Source: Burkholderiaceae bacterium (lineage in GTDB: Bacteria > Pseudomonadota > Gammaproteobacteria > Burkholderiales > Burkholderiaceae_C). Taken from it: a stretch of 64,000 nt of DNA. Each line of letters starts with the position of its first letter. Positions within the stretch are counted from its first letter, which is position 1. The DNA lies in assembly GCA_030695205.1 (NCBI GenBank), contig JAUYTN010000061.1, positions 116,042-180,041 on the forward strand, read 5' to 3'. The position numbers were made by a program, and so were the translations under genes. Shown here one piece after another: positions 1 through 7,665 of the stretch. The notes under the pieces were generated by a model. That model was not told where the DNA came from, ran no database searches, and was given only the letters and a program-made list of their open reading frames with translations.

Positions 1-2075
1 TGGGGGTGGGGCCTCCCCTGGCTGGCGTGACGGCACTGCTTGCCACCACCCCAGATGGTGCGGTGCAGCGGTTGGAACTGTCAGCGCCGCTGATGGCCGA
101 AACTGGCGGACTCACGTTGTACTACCGCGATCAGCAATACTTTTATGAGCAGCACGCTGTCTTTTGGACTTGGCTGACGCAGGCACGCTCGGGCAGTGTG
201 CGCCTGGAAGTGGAGCACGCGGGCGGCGTGTTGCCGGTGGCCATACGCAGCAAGACGCTGGCTGAACTGGGGCTGCGCTTCTGGGTGCCCTGGTGCTCGG
301 CACTGCTGGCGTTGTCCGTGGGGCTGGCGGTGTGGGTGTACCGGGCTGTCGATGGGGCGGCCAACTGGTACGTATTGGCCAGTCTGGCCTACAGCTACTG
401 GATGATGGTGGTGGCGGGCACCAGCTCGCGGCTGCTGACGCAAGAGGCCGTCAGCTTCCAGTGGCTGCACTGGTGGACACACGCTGCCGCCTACCTCTAC
501 CTCATCGGGTTGTGCATGCTGCTGTGGCGTTTTCCGGTGGCGCTGGATGGCCGTTGGCTGACCCGTTCGCGCCTGCTGGCTGGCATGGCGCTGTGGAGCG
601 GGGTGTTCATGCTGGTGGATGTGCTGGAGTGGGTGGACACCATTTCCGTGGGGTTTCGGTTGCCCAATCTGGCGCTTGCTGTGCTGCTGCTGGTGCTCTA
701 CCTGGCACAGTGGCGGCGCAGCCGCGGTCAGCCCCTGCACCGTGCGCAGATCAAATGGCTGGGGTTACTGCTGATGCTGACCCTGGCCGTGCCGTTTGTG
801 GCTTCGTTGTACGCCGTGGTCGGTGTGTTCAGCCCGCTGCCCATTGCCTATGGGATGGTGGTGTTCTCGCTCATTTTCGTGGGGTTTGTGCCGCTGGTGA
901 CCCGGCTGCGCTTGTTTGAATTGGAGGCCTGGTGGCCGCGTGCGTGGTTGTGGTTTTTGGGCGGGGTGCTGGTCATCGTGCTCGACGTGGCCCTGCTGCT
1001 GGCCTGGCCCTTGACCGGTGGTCATGCGCTGATGCTGGCGATGGCGCTGGCCGGTTGGATCTACTTTCCGCTGCGTCAGTGGTTGTGGCGGCGGCTGTCC
1101 GACTCGGCCCTTCCGCAGTTGACCGATGTGCTGCCTGATGTGGTGGCGCTGGCCACTGAGAGTCAAGTGCCATTGTCGGCGGGGATGTCGGTGCGCTGGC
1201 GGCGGCTGTGGGAACTGCAGTTTCAACCCCTCTCCGTGGTTGTGATAGCTGCTTGCGGGGAGGTGGAGATACGCGCGCAGGGACAGCGGCTGAGGGTGCC
1301 GGGCGTGGGTGCACTGCCTGCGCTGGAGTTGGGTTTGCCCATGAGGGGCACGCGCCTGTTCAGCCTGCAGGATGTGCAGCGCTGCCAGCAGATTGTTGCT
1401 TTGGTCCGCCGCGGCCTGGAGGCCGGACAGGCCCAAGCCAGGGGCGCCCATGCTGAGCGCCAACGCATCGCTGCTGATCTGCACGACGACCTGGGGGCCA
1501 AGCTGCTGACCATTGCCCAGTGCGCCCAGCAGCCTGATGCGGATCTGCAGCGCCTGTCGCGTTTGGCCCGCCAGGCGCTGGACGACATGCGCCTGAGTGT
1601 GCGAGGTTTGACCACTGGCGATGCGCCGCTGGCCGACGTATTGGCCGATTGGAGGGCTGAAACGGTGCAGCGGCTGAGTGAAGCAGGGTTGGATGCCGAA
1701 TGGACGACGCAATGGCTGCCTGAGTCAGGGCTGGAAGCTTGCATGTTGCCCGCAAGCACCCATGTGCAACTGACCCGTGTGCTGCGCGAGGCGGTGTCCA
1801 ACACCATTCGACACAGCGGTGCGACGCGTTGCCGGGTGTGCATTTCACTGCAGGAGCTGACCCTCTTGCTGCAAGTTGAAGACGATGGGCGTGGACTTGC
1901 GCTCAATTCAGGTGGTCGCCTGCCTACCCGGGGTTTTGGCTTGCCGAACATGGAGCGCCGCGCTCGCAAGCTGGGCGGCACACACCTTTTTGCTCGCAGC
2001 GACTTGGGTGGGCTGCTGGTCAGTGTGGCAGTGCCTGTGGGGGCTGGTGTATCCGCTACGATGGACCCACCATGA
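1..2075 (+). CDS. Membrane-bound sensor histidine kinase, NarL/LuxR-type partner (5' partial)
   Basis: Autophosphorylating inner-membrane kinase. The frame is open to the left window edge, so the true start lies outside; the first in-window start is a GTG at 6. Counting from there, residues 1-80 are a possibly periplasmic segment, residues 90-360 hold about eight hydrophobic helices, and the cytoplasmic core follows. The H-box is of HisKA_3 type (ERQRIAADLHDDLGAKL, His about 493). An N-box (REAVSNTIRHSGA) and glycine-rich motifs (DDGRGL, GFGLPNM) form the HATPase domain. The stop overlaps the next ATG as ATGA, so kinase and regulator are translationally coupled. The signal sensed is unknown; no named sensor domain is recognisable. 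Confidence 0.9.
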   Translation, partial: GVGPPLAGVTALLATTPDGAVQRLELSAPLMAETGGLTLYYRDQQYFYEQHAVFWTWLTQARSGSVRLEVEHAGGVLPVAIRSKTLAELGLRFWVPWCSALLALSVGLAVWVYRAVDGAANWYVLASLAYSYWMMVVAGTSSRLLTQEAVSFQWLHWWTHAAAYLYLIGLCMLLWRFPVALDGRWLTRSRLLAGMALWSGVFMLVDVLEWVDTISVGFRLPNLALAVLLLVLYLAQWRRSRGQPLHRAQIKWLGLLLMLTLAVPFVASLYAVVGVFSPLPIAYGMVVFSLIFVGFVPLVTRLRLFELEAWWPRAWLWFLGGVLVIVLDVALLLAWPLTGGHALMLAMALAGWIYFPLRQWLWRRLSDSALPQLTDVLPDVVALATESQVPLSAGMSVRWRRLWELQFQPLSVVVIAACGEVEIRAQGQRLRVPGVGALPALELGLPMRGTRLFSLQDVQRCQQIVALVRRGLEAGQAQARGAHAERQRIAADLHDDLGAKLLTIAQCAQQPDADLQRLSRLARQALDDMRLSVRGLTTGDAPLADVLADWRAETVQRLSEAGLDAEWTTQWLPESGLEACMLPASTHVQLTRVLREAVSNTIRHSGATRCRVCISLQELTLLLQVEDDGRGLALNSGGRLPTRGFGLPNMERRARKLGGTHLFARSDLGGLLVSVAVPVGAGVSATMDPP

Positions 2076-2731
2076 AAAGCGTGCTCATTGTTGAAGACTT
2101 GCCCGAAGCCCAGCTGTGGATGGCGGAGGTGGTCCGTGCGGCCTGTGATGGCGCGCAGCTGCGTATGACGGCGCGTTGCGACGAGGCGCTGGCCCTGCTG
2201 CGTTGCGAACCGTTTGACCTGGCCCTGGTGGACCTGGGCCTGCCCGATGGCGATGGAACCGACGTGGTGGGGGCGCTGCGCCACCACCAGCCGCAGGCCA
2301 CCAGCGTGGTGGTCACCATTCACGATGACGATGACCACTTGTTTCCCGCGTTGCAGGCTGGGGCTTTTGGGTATTTGCTGAAAGACCAGCCACACGAGGT
2401 GCTGGTGGCGCAGTTGCAGCGCATGGCCCAGGGCGAGCCCCCACTGTCACCCCCCATCGCCCGCCGCGTGCTGGCGCACTTTGCCGGTGGGGCACAGCGC
2501 CGGGCCGCCCTGATGCGCCAGATCGACGACGAGGTGCATCTGACCGAGCGCGAAACCGATGTGTTGCAGCGGGTGGCCAAGGGCTACACCCTGCCCGAAA
2601 TTGCGCAGCAGTTCGGGCTGTCGCGCCACACCGTGGGTGACCACATCAAGCAAATTTACAAAAAGCTCAACGTCTCGTCCCGCGCCGAAGCTGCCCTGGA
2701 GGCAGCCCGACGGGGGTTGGTGGAGCCATGA
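2072..2731 (+). CDS. LuxR/NarL-family response regulator
   Basis: Partner of the upstream kinase, starting inside its stop codon. The receiver domain covers residues 1-120, with acidic pocket E8/D9, phosphoacceptor D54 (LVDLGLP) and conserved K104. A LuxR-type helix-turn-helix lies at about residues 157-202 (LTERETDVLQRVAKG, then LSRHTVGDHIKQIYKKL). The length (219 residues) is normal for the family. Targets cannot be inferred from the window; the next gene, ruvA, lies behind an AT-rich inverted repeat and is probably a separate unit. Confidence 0.93.
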   Translation: MKSVLIVEDLPEAQLWMAEVVRAACDGAQLRMTARCDEALALLRCEPFDLALVDLGLPDGDGTDVVGALRHHQPQATSVVVTIHDDDDHLFPALQAGAFGYLLKDQPHEVLVAQLQRMAQGEPPLSPPIARRVLAHFAGGAQRRAALMRQIDDEVHLTERETDVLQRVAKGYTLPEIAQQFGLSRHTVGDHIKQIYKKLNVSSRAEAALEAARRGLVEP

Positions 2732-2740
2732 CATATGTTG

Positions 2741-2762
2741 TATACATAGCAAACTATGTATA
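2741..2762. repeat. Perfect 9-bp inverted repeat between regulator and ruvA
   Basis: TATACATAG and CTATGTATA are separated by CAAA. The hairpin sits in a strikingly AT-rich 55-bp gap between two G+C-rich genes. It has no U-tract typical of a terminator. It could be a regulator-binding palindrome or the edge of the dispersed repeat whose remnant follows. Confidence 0.75.
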
Positions 2763-2785
2763 TATATCAAGCGCAAAGGCATTAA
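2763..2785 (-). repeat. Truncated copy of the dispersed AT-rich repeat (weak)
   Basis: ATCAAGCGCAAAGGCATTAA resembles one end of the window-wide repeat family (AAGCGCTAGAGGC core). Only the distal half is recognisable. It runs up to the ruvA start codon and leaves ruvA without an obvious purine-rich ribosome-binding site. Confidence 0.4.
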
Positions 2786-3358
2786 ATGATTGGTAGATTG
2801 CAGGGGCAACTGGTGGCCAAGCACCCACCGCAGGTGCTGGTGGATTGCCACGGCGTGGGCTACGAGGTGGATGTGCCCATGAGCACCTACTACAACCTGC
2901 CCGAGGTGGGCGCAGGTGTCACGCTGCTGACGCATTTTGTGGTGCGCGAAGACGCGCAGGTGCTGTTCGGCTTTGCCACCGCCTCCGAGCGCGAGGCGTT
3001 TCGCCAGCTCATCAAAATCACCGGGGTGGGTCCGCGCATGGCGCTGTCACTGCTCAGTGGCATGAGCGTGGCCGACCTGGCCCAGGCGGTGACGCAGCAG
3101 CAGGTGGCCCGCCTGGTCAAGGTGCCAGGCATCGGCAAAAAAACCGCCGAGCGCTTGCTGCTGGAACTCAAGGGCAAGCTCGGTGCCGACATGGGGCCGA
3201 GCAGCGTGGCCACCAGCGACCACCAGCACGACATTGGCCAGGCCCTGATGGCCCTGGGCTACAACGACAAGGAAGCCGCCGCTGCGCTCAAGCTGCTGCC
3301 TGCTGACGTGGGAGTCAGCGAGGGCATCAAGCTGGCCCTGAAAAGCCTCAGCCGCTGA
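2786..3358 (+). CDS. ruvA: Holliday junction DNA helicase subunit RuvA
   Basis: RuvA tetramers bind four-way junctions and load RuvB for branch migration. The protein (190 residues) opens with MIGRLQGQL, the typical N-terminal OB-fold start. Two helix-hairpin-helix motifs are present ([16 protein letters not shown] and [20 protein letters not shown]). A flexible linker and the small C-terminal RuvB-contacting domain follow. Length is standard. No ruvC is adjacent, and ruvB lies 2 kb downstream beyond an inverted gene rather than directly next to ruvA. Confidence 0.97.
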   Translation: MIGRLQGQLVAKHPPQVLVDCHGVGYEVDVPMSTYYNLPEVGAGVTLLTHFVVREDAQVLFGFATASEREAFRQLIKITGVGPRMALSLLSGMSVADLAQAVTQQQVARLVKVPGIGKKTAERLLLELKGKLGADMGPSSVATSDHQHDIGQALMALGYNDKEAAAALKLLPADVGVSEGIKLALKSLSR

Positions 3359-3446
3359 GGTCTGTCCTACCCTGTCCTGGCCTTGCGCCTAACGTCCAGC
3401 CGCTGACACTCCCAGCGCTTGGTGAGGCAGCCAGTTGCCCGCTGTG

Positions 3447-5198
3447 TCAGAGCGCCTCGCGCACCGGGCGCTCATGCGTGGGTTGTGGCGGTCGGGCACT
3501 GAGCGGGAACATTTGCCCGAACAACGTGAGCTGGGCGGTGCTGAGGGTGGCGGGGGTTTTCATGACCAGCCACAGCACGTCTTCCGTGCAGGGCGGGGTG
3601 GGCAGTGAGCCCATGAACTGGAAGTACCGCAGGTCTGGGGGAAGCAGCTGTGCCACGTTCAGTGCGGCCGGTGGGAGGCGGACGCGGTCGTCGGTGTCCA
3701 GTGGCAGGTAGGTCCACAGGGTGTGGATGGCCGAATTGGCGCTGCCTACCCGCAAGGGTATGGACAGCACCAGTTGGTCGCCGGTGTCGCTGCGGTGCCA
3801 CAGTTGCACCGACATGGGGTGGGTCACGCCATTGATTGACCCCTCGCCCGGGTGCTGAAAGCGCAGCGCAGTCAGCTCGTAGCGGATGCCGCGCACCGTC
3901 AGCAGGTTGCCTGGTGCGACATCCACCTGAAGGGTGCGCCCTGTGTGCCACACCGAGGCGTCAACCGGTTCGTAGCGGATGTCGAGCGGCTCGGCCGGTC
4001 CTTGCAGCGTGGTGCTGCTGTCAATGGCGATGGGTGCTTGCCGCTGGCCTGTGGCGCACAGTTCGTACGAGGGGCGCAGGCGGTGCCAGTGGGCGGGCCC
4101 GGTCTGGCCCCCGTAGCTCCAGCGCGGCGCGTCCAGAAACACCTCTTCGTTGCCCGACAACTTGGCCGCTAGCGCAGCCGCCCTGGCCTTGAGTTCGTCG
4201 CGGCTGTGGCTGGCGGCTGGCTCGGTGGCGGTGGGTGAGCTTGAACCATTCAGGAGTTGGGATGGAGCCGTTGTGGCGGCAGCTCCTGCAACAGGCTGTG
4301 GCGCGGTGCGTGGCGAGCGTGCGGTACGTGCGGTGTTGGCGGGGCTTTGGGCCCGGGGCGTGCCGCCCTGTTTGGCCTCGGCGCGGCTCATGGCCTCCAT
4401 GATTTTGTTGGCCAGATTCTGCATGCCGGTGTCAGCCTCCGCTGAGGCCTGTGCCTGGGTGGGGGTGCGCAGGCGCGGCGCGGGTGCGGGGCGGGGGGTG
4501 GGTGCGGCGGCTCTAGCGGGTGGCGGCGCGGGCGCAAGGGTGCTGGCGGTGGGGCTGGTTGCCGCTGCGGCGGGTGGTGCGGCTGGTGGTGTTGGCTCGG
4601 TGGGGGGGCTGCTTGGGGTGGTCGGTGCGGCTGCGGCTGCTGCCTTGGGGGGCAGACCGTTGGCGTTGGCCGCAGCAGCCTCGGCCGCGGCTCTGGCCCG
4701 GGCAATGGCGGCGAAATCGGCCACGGTGCGGGGCGGGTTGGGCAGCGCGGCAGGGCTGGGGCCTGGCGCCGGGGCGGCCGCCGTGGTTGGCGCTTGGCGC
4801 GGTGCGCGGCCAGTGGCTGTATCAGGTGCCGCGCTGGCCGCCGCCGCAGCGGCAGGCGTGCCTGAGCCAGCTTGGGGGCCTGCAGGCAGGGTCTCGGGTG
4901 GTGGTGCACTGGGCCCCAGCGAGGGACGGATGCTGCCCAGGTTGATGGTGCCCCGGGTAATGGGCACATCGATGGGCTCAAACGGCTCGGTGGTCTGGGC
5001 CGACTGGGCGATGGCGCTTGGTGCCACCATGGGCAGCAGCACCAGTGCAGCCCACAGTCCAGCGCCCAGGCACACGTTCAGGCAGGTGTTCAGTTTCAGA
5101 TGCTGGCCAGCGTTGGGGCCCTTGCGCAGGCATGCATCCACCTTGGGCCAGCGAGTGGGCCGCTGCGGGGCCAGGATGTGGTGGAATGGCAAAGGCAT
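3447..5198 (-). CDS. Alpha-carbonic-anhydrase-like protein with all three zinc ligands replaced
   Basis: The C-terminal 230 residues align by eye with bacterial alpha-carbonic anhydrases: substrate-face motif RQAPIAI, the IRYELTALRF strand, MSVQLWH, and the hallmark SLPTPPCTEDVLW. In catalytic members zinc is held by FHFH and MEAH-type histidines. Here the equivalent positions are R446, Q448 and Q465, so classical catalysis is not expected. The N-terminus carries a hydrophobic, signal-like segment (about residues 36-66), then about 300 residues of Ala/Pro/Thr-rich linker. The protein is probably exported and binding or structural, like eukaryotic CA-related proteins. The gene is inverted between ruvA and ruvB. 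Confidence 0.85.
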   Translation of the reverse strand: MPLPFHHILAPQRPTRWPKVDACLRKGPNAGQHLKLNTCLNVCLGAGLWAALVLLPMVAPSAIAQSAQTTEPFEPIDVPITRGTINLGSIRPSLGPSAPPPETLPAGPQAGSGTPAAAAAASAAPDTATGRAPRQAPTTAAAPAPGPSPAALPNPPRTVADFAAIARARAAAEAAAANANGLPPKAAAAAAPTTPSSPPTEPTPPAAPPAAAATSPTASTLAPAPPPARAAAPTPRPAPAPRLRTPTQAQASAEADTGMQNLANKIMEAMSRAEAKQGGTPRAQSPANTARTARSPRTAPQPVAGAAATTAPSQLLNGSSSPTATEPAASHSRDELKARAAALAAKLSGNEEVFLDAPRWSYGGQTGPAHWHRLRPSYELCATGQRQAPIAIDSSTTLQGPAEPLDIRYEPVDASVWHTGRTLQVDVAPGNLLTVRGIRYELTALRFQHPGEGSINGVTHPMSVQLWHRSDTGDQLVLSIPLRVGSANSAIHTLWTYLPLDTDDRVRLPPAALNVAQLLPPDLRYFQFMGSLPTPPCTEDVLWLVMKTPATLSTAQLTLFGQMFPLSARPPQPTHERPVREAL

Positions 5199-5333
5199 GA
5201 AGGCGTGCGGGTCGGAGGGGAGATACTAGGCTTTATCGCAGACTTTATCGGCCTGTGAGCCGCCAAGTTAACCGCTGTCCATGCGTCCGCCCCAAACGGT
5301 GCGCCGCACCGGGTGGCACCTGACGCTGTTGCC

Positions 5334-6392
5334 ATGAGCATTCAAACCGACGATTTTTCTCCGCCGCCGCCCAAGCGCATGCTGGCGGCTGTGCCCGAGT
5401 CCCCGCGAGAAGAGGCGCTGGAGCGCGCCCTGCGTCCCAAGCTGCTGGATGACTACGTGGGTCAGGCCAAGGTGCGCGAGCAGCTGGAAATTTTCATAGG
5501 TGCTGCCAAAAAGCGCAGCGAGGCGCTGGACCATGTGCTGCTGTTTGGCCCGCCGGGGTTGGGCAAGACCACGCTCAGCCACATCATCGCCCACGAGCTG
5601 GGGGTGAACCTGCGCCAGACCAGTGGCCCCGTGCTCGAAAAGCCCAAAGACCTGGCTGCGCTGCTGACCAACCTGGAGCCGAATGATGTGTTGTTCATCG
5701 ACGAAATCCACCGCCTCAGCCCGGTGGTGGAAGAAATTCTGTACCCCGCGCTGGAGGACTACCAGATCGACATCATGATTGGTGAGGGGCCTGCAGCCCG
5801 CAGCATCAAGCTCGATTTGCAGCCCTTCACCCTGGTGGGGGCCACCACGCGGGCGGGCATGTTGACCAACCCGCTGCGCGACCGATTCGGCATCGTGGCG
5901 CGGCTGGAGTTTTACAGCGCCGAGGAGCTGGCACTGATCGTTCGGCGCAGCGCTGGGCTGCTGAATGTGGGCATGGACGAAGAAGGTGGCTTCGAGGTGG
6001 CCCGCCGAAGCCGGGGCACGCCGCGCATTGCCAACCGGCTGTTGCGCCGGGTGCGCGATTACGCAGAGGTGAAGGGCAATGGCCGCATCACCCTGGCGGT
6101 GGCCAACCAGGCCCTGGCCATGCTGGATGTGGACCCGCAGGGCTTTGACCTGATGGATCGCAAGCTGCTGGAGGCGGTGATTCACCGCTTTGACGGCGGC
6201 CCCGTGGGGCTGGACAACATCGCGGCCAGCATTGGCGAGGAGCGCGACACCATCGAAGATGTGATCGAGCCCTACCTCATCCAGCAGGGCTATTTGCAGC
6301 GCACGCCGCGTGGGCGCATTGCCACGCTGGCGGCGTACCGGCACCTGGGTGTGGTGCCGCCCGCCAGCCGGGGCGACCTGTTTGGCAGCTGA
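5334..6392 (+). CDS. ruvB: Holliday junction branch-migration ATPase RuvB
   Basis: Hexameric AAA+ motor that pulls DNA through the RuvA-bound junction. Walker A is [10 protein letters not shown], Walker B is FIDEIHRL, sensor 1 is VGATTRAG, and the arginine-finger region is [11 protein letters not shown]-terminal winged helix follows (about residues 255-340, ending near RTPRGR). I chose the ATG at 5334 (MSIQTDDF), which matches family N-termini; an in-frame ATG seven codons earlier also exists. The stop abuts the convergent DUF4332 gene with no gap. Confidence 0.97.
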   Translation: MSIQTDDFSPPPPKRMLAAVPESPREEALERALRPKLLDDYVGQAKVREQLEIFIGAAKKRSEALDHVLLFGPPGLGKTTLSHIIAHELGVNLRQTSGPVLEKPKDLAALLTNLEPNDVLFIDEIHRLSPVVEEILYPALEDYQIDIMIGEGPAARSIKLDLQPFTLVGATTRAGMLTNPLRDRFGIVARLEFYSAEELALIVRRSAGLLNVGMDEEGGFEVARRSRGTPRIANRLLRRVRDYAEVKGNGRITLAVANQALAMLDVDPQGFDLMDRKLLEAVIHRFDGGPVGLDNIAASIGEERDTIEDVIEPYLIQQGYLQRTPRGRIATLAAYRHLGVVPPASRGDLFGS

Positions 6393-6803
6393 TCAGTACT
6401 CCAGCACACGCGGCAGGGTTTTGGCCTGCTCCACCCATTTGGTCACCTCGGTTTCGGAGGGGGTACGGCGGGTGAGTTTTTTCTGCTCGTTGACCTCGGC
6501 CATGGCAGCGGTCAAGTTGGCGGCATTGCGCCGCGACAGCTCGGGCACAGTGTTCACGCCCGCGACTTCGAGCAGCTCGGCGTACTCGGCACCCACGCCG
6601 CTGATGCGGTAGAGGTCCACCATGTTGGCAAAGCGCAGCACCTGGCCCTCGCCCAGGCCGGTTTTTTCGGCCAGGTCTTTGCGCTGTTTGGGGGTGGTGC
6701 ACTGGGCCAGCAGGGTATCGGTGTCTTTGATGCCTGCGGCGCGCAGCTTGTCGCCAGTGGCTGGGCCAATGCCTTCGACGTCTTCAATTTTTCGGTTCGC
6801 CAT
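6393..6803 (-). CDS. DUF4332-type helix-hairpin-helix protein
   Basis: A 136-residue soluble protein starting MANRKIEDVEGIGPA, with a good AGGAG ribosome-binding site 8 bases upstream. It contains two HhH-like turns, VEGIGPATGDKLRAAG at the N-terminus and YRISGVGAEYAELLEVAG in the middle, matching the DUF4332 arrangement. Such motifs usually bind DNA backbone or mediate protein contacts. No catalytic residues are evident. It converges tail-to-tail with ruvB. Function is unknown. Confidence 0.8.
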   Translation of the reverse strand: MANRKIEDVEGIGPATGDKLRAAGIKDTDTLLAQCTTPKQRKDLAEKTGLGEGQVLRFANMVDLYRISGVGAEYAELLEVAGVNTVPELSRRNAANLTAAMAEVNEQKKLTRRTPSETEVTKWVEQAKTLPRVLEY

Positions 6804-6899
6804 GTGAGGGTTCTCCTGCAAAGGGGGTCAACAAGTGCGGGCCGTGCCCGCTGTGCAACTGTAGCCCAGCCCCAGCTTCAGGGCATGGGCAACAGGGGT

Positions 6900-7556
6900 T
6901 CAGGTGGTGGTTTCGTCGCGGGAGGTGGTGGCTCCGGGGGCGGGTTCGAGGTGGGCGGTTTCGCCCCAGCACACCAGGCTCAGGCTGTCCGGGCTCCACA
7001 GCAGGCGGTTGATGGCGGCGTTCTTGAGCAGCCAGCTGCGGGGGGCGGCCAGGTCAAGCCCAGTGGCGGCGCGGTACATGGCGTCCAGCACCCCACCGTG
7101 GGCCACCAGTGCAATGTGCTCACCCAGGTGGCGGGCCGCCAGGGTGTTCAGGGTGTCCAGCACCCGCGCCCGCAGCACCTGGAGTGATTCGCCACCTCCT
7201 GGGGGTGCCCAGTCGGGTACCCGGGTGCGCCAGTGCAGGGCGTGCTCGGGGTGGTTGGTCTCTATTTCGGCCCACGTCAGGCCCTCCAGTGCGCCAAAGA
7301 AGCGTTCGCGCAGACCGACCTCGGGCATTGGCTGCAGGCCGTGGGCTCGGGCTACGGCCAGTGCGGTGGCGTGGGCGCGCTCCAGGTCGCTGGTGTACAC
7401 CGCGGTGAAAGCGTCGGTGGCCAGGGCCTTGGACAGACGGGCCGCTTGCCAATGGCCCGCCGCGTTCAGGGGAATGTCGGTGTGGCCCTGGATGCGGGTG
7501 TCCAGGTTCCAGTCGGTTTCGCCGTGGCGGAGCACGGTCAGGCGGGTGGCATACAC
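6900..7556 (-). CDS. Histidine phosphatase family protein (phosphoglycerate-mutase-like, GpmB/CobC type)
   Basis: The catalytic RHG motif is at the N-terminus (TVLRHGETDWN), followed by the usual R in TRIQGHTDIPL. A second arginine and glutamate lie in LRERFFGALEG, and the C-terminal catalytic histidine is in VAHGGVLDAM. These show a two-histidine branch-1 phosphatase of 218 residues. The likely start is GTG, preceded by AAGGA. Substrate is undetermined: members act on phosphosugars, alpha-ribazole phosphate or nucleotides, and no cobalamin genes are adjacent. Confidence 0.88.
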   Translation of the reverse strand: MYATRLTVLRHGETDWNLDTRIQGHTDIPLNAAGHWQAARLSKALATDAFTAVYTSDLERAHATALAVARAHGLQPMPEVGLRERFFGALEGLTWAEIETNHPEHALHWRTRVPDWAPPGGGESLQVLRARVLDTLNTLAARHLGEHIALVAHGGVLDAMYRAATGLDLAAPRSWLLKNAAINRLLWSPDSLSLVCWGETAHLEPAPGATTSRDETTT

Positions 7557-7665
7557 AGTGTGGGTCCTTGCTGAGCTCGTGGGGGTTCATGGTAGCGGTT
7601 TGGTGTGGCGCCGGCTTGGCTCTACCATGCAGGGAGCGCACGTGGTGTGCGCACTGGTGCCGCCC

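Noticed and set aside
3340..3362. CCTCAGC/GCTGAGG inverted repeat at the end of ruvA
   Set aside because: It overlaps the ruvA stop and has no following T-tract. It is weak as a terminator.
4150..5229. Long plus-strand reading frame (about 359 codons) antisense to the carbonic-anhydrase-like gene
   Set aside because: Its Ala/Gly-rich product mirrors the Ala/Pro linker codons of the real gene. It has no domain or ribosome-binding site.
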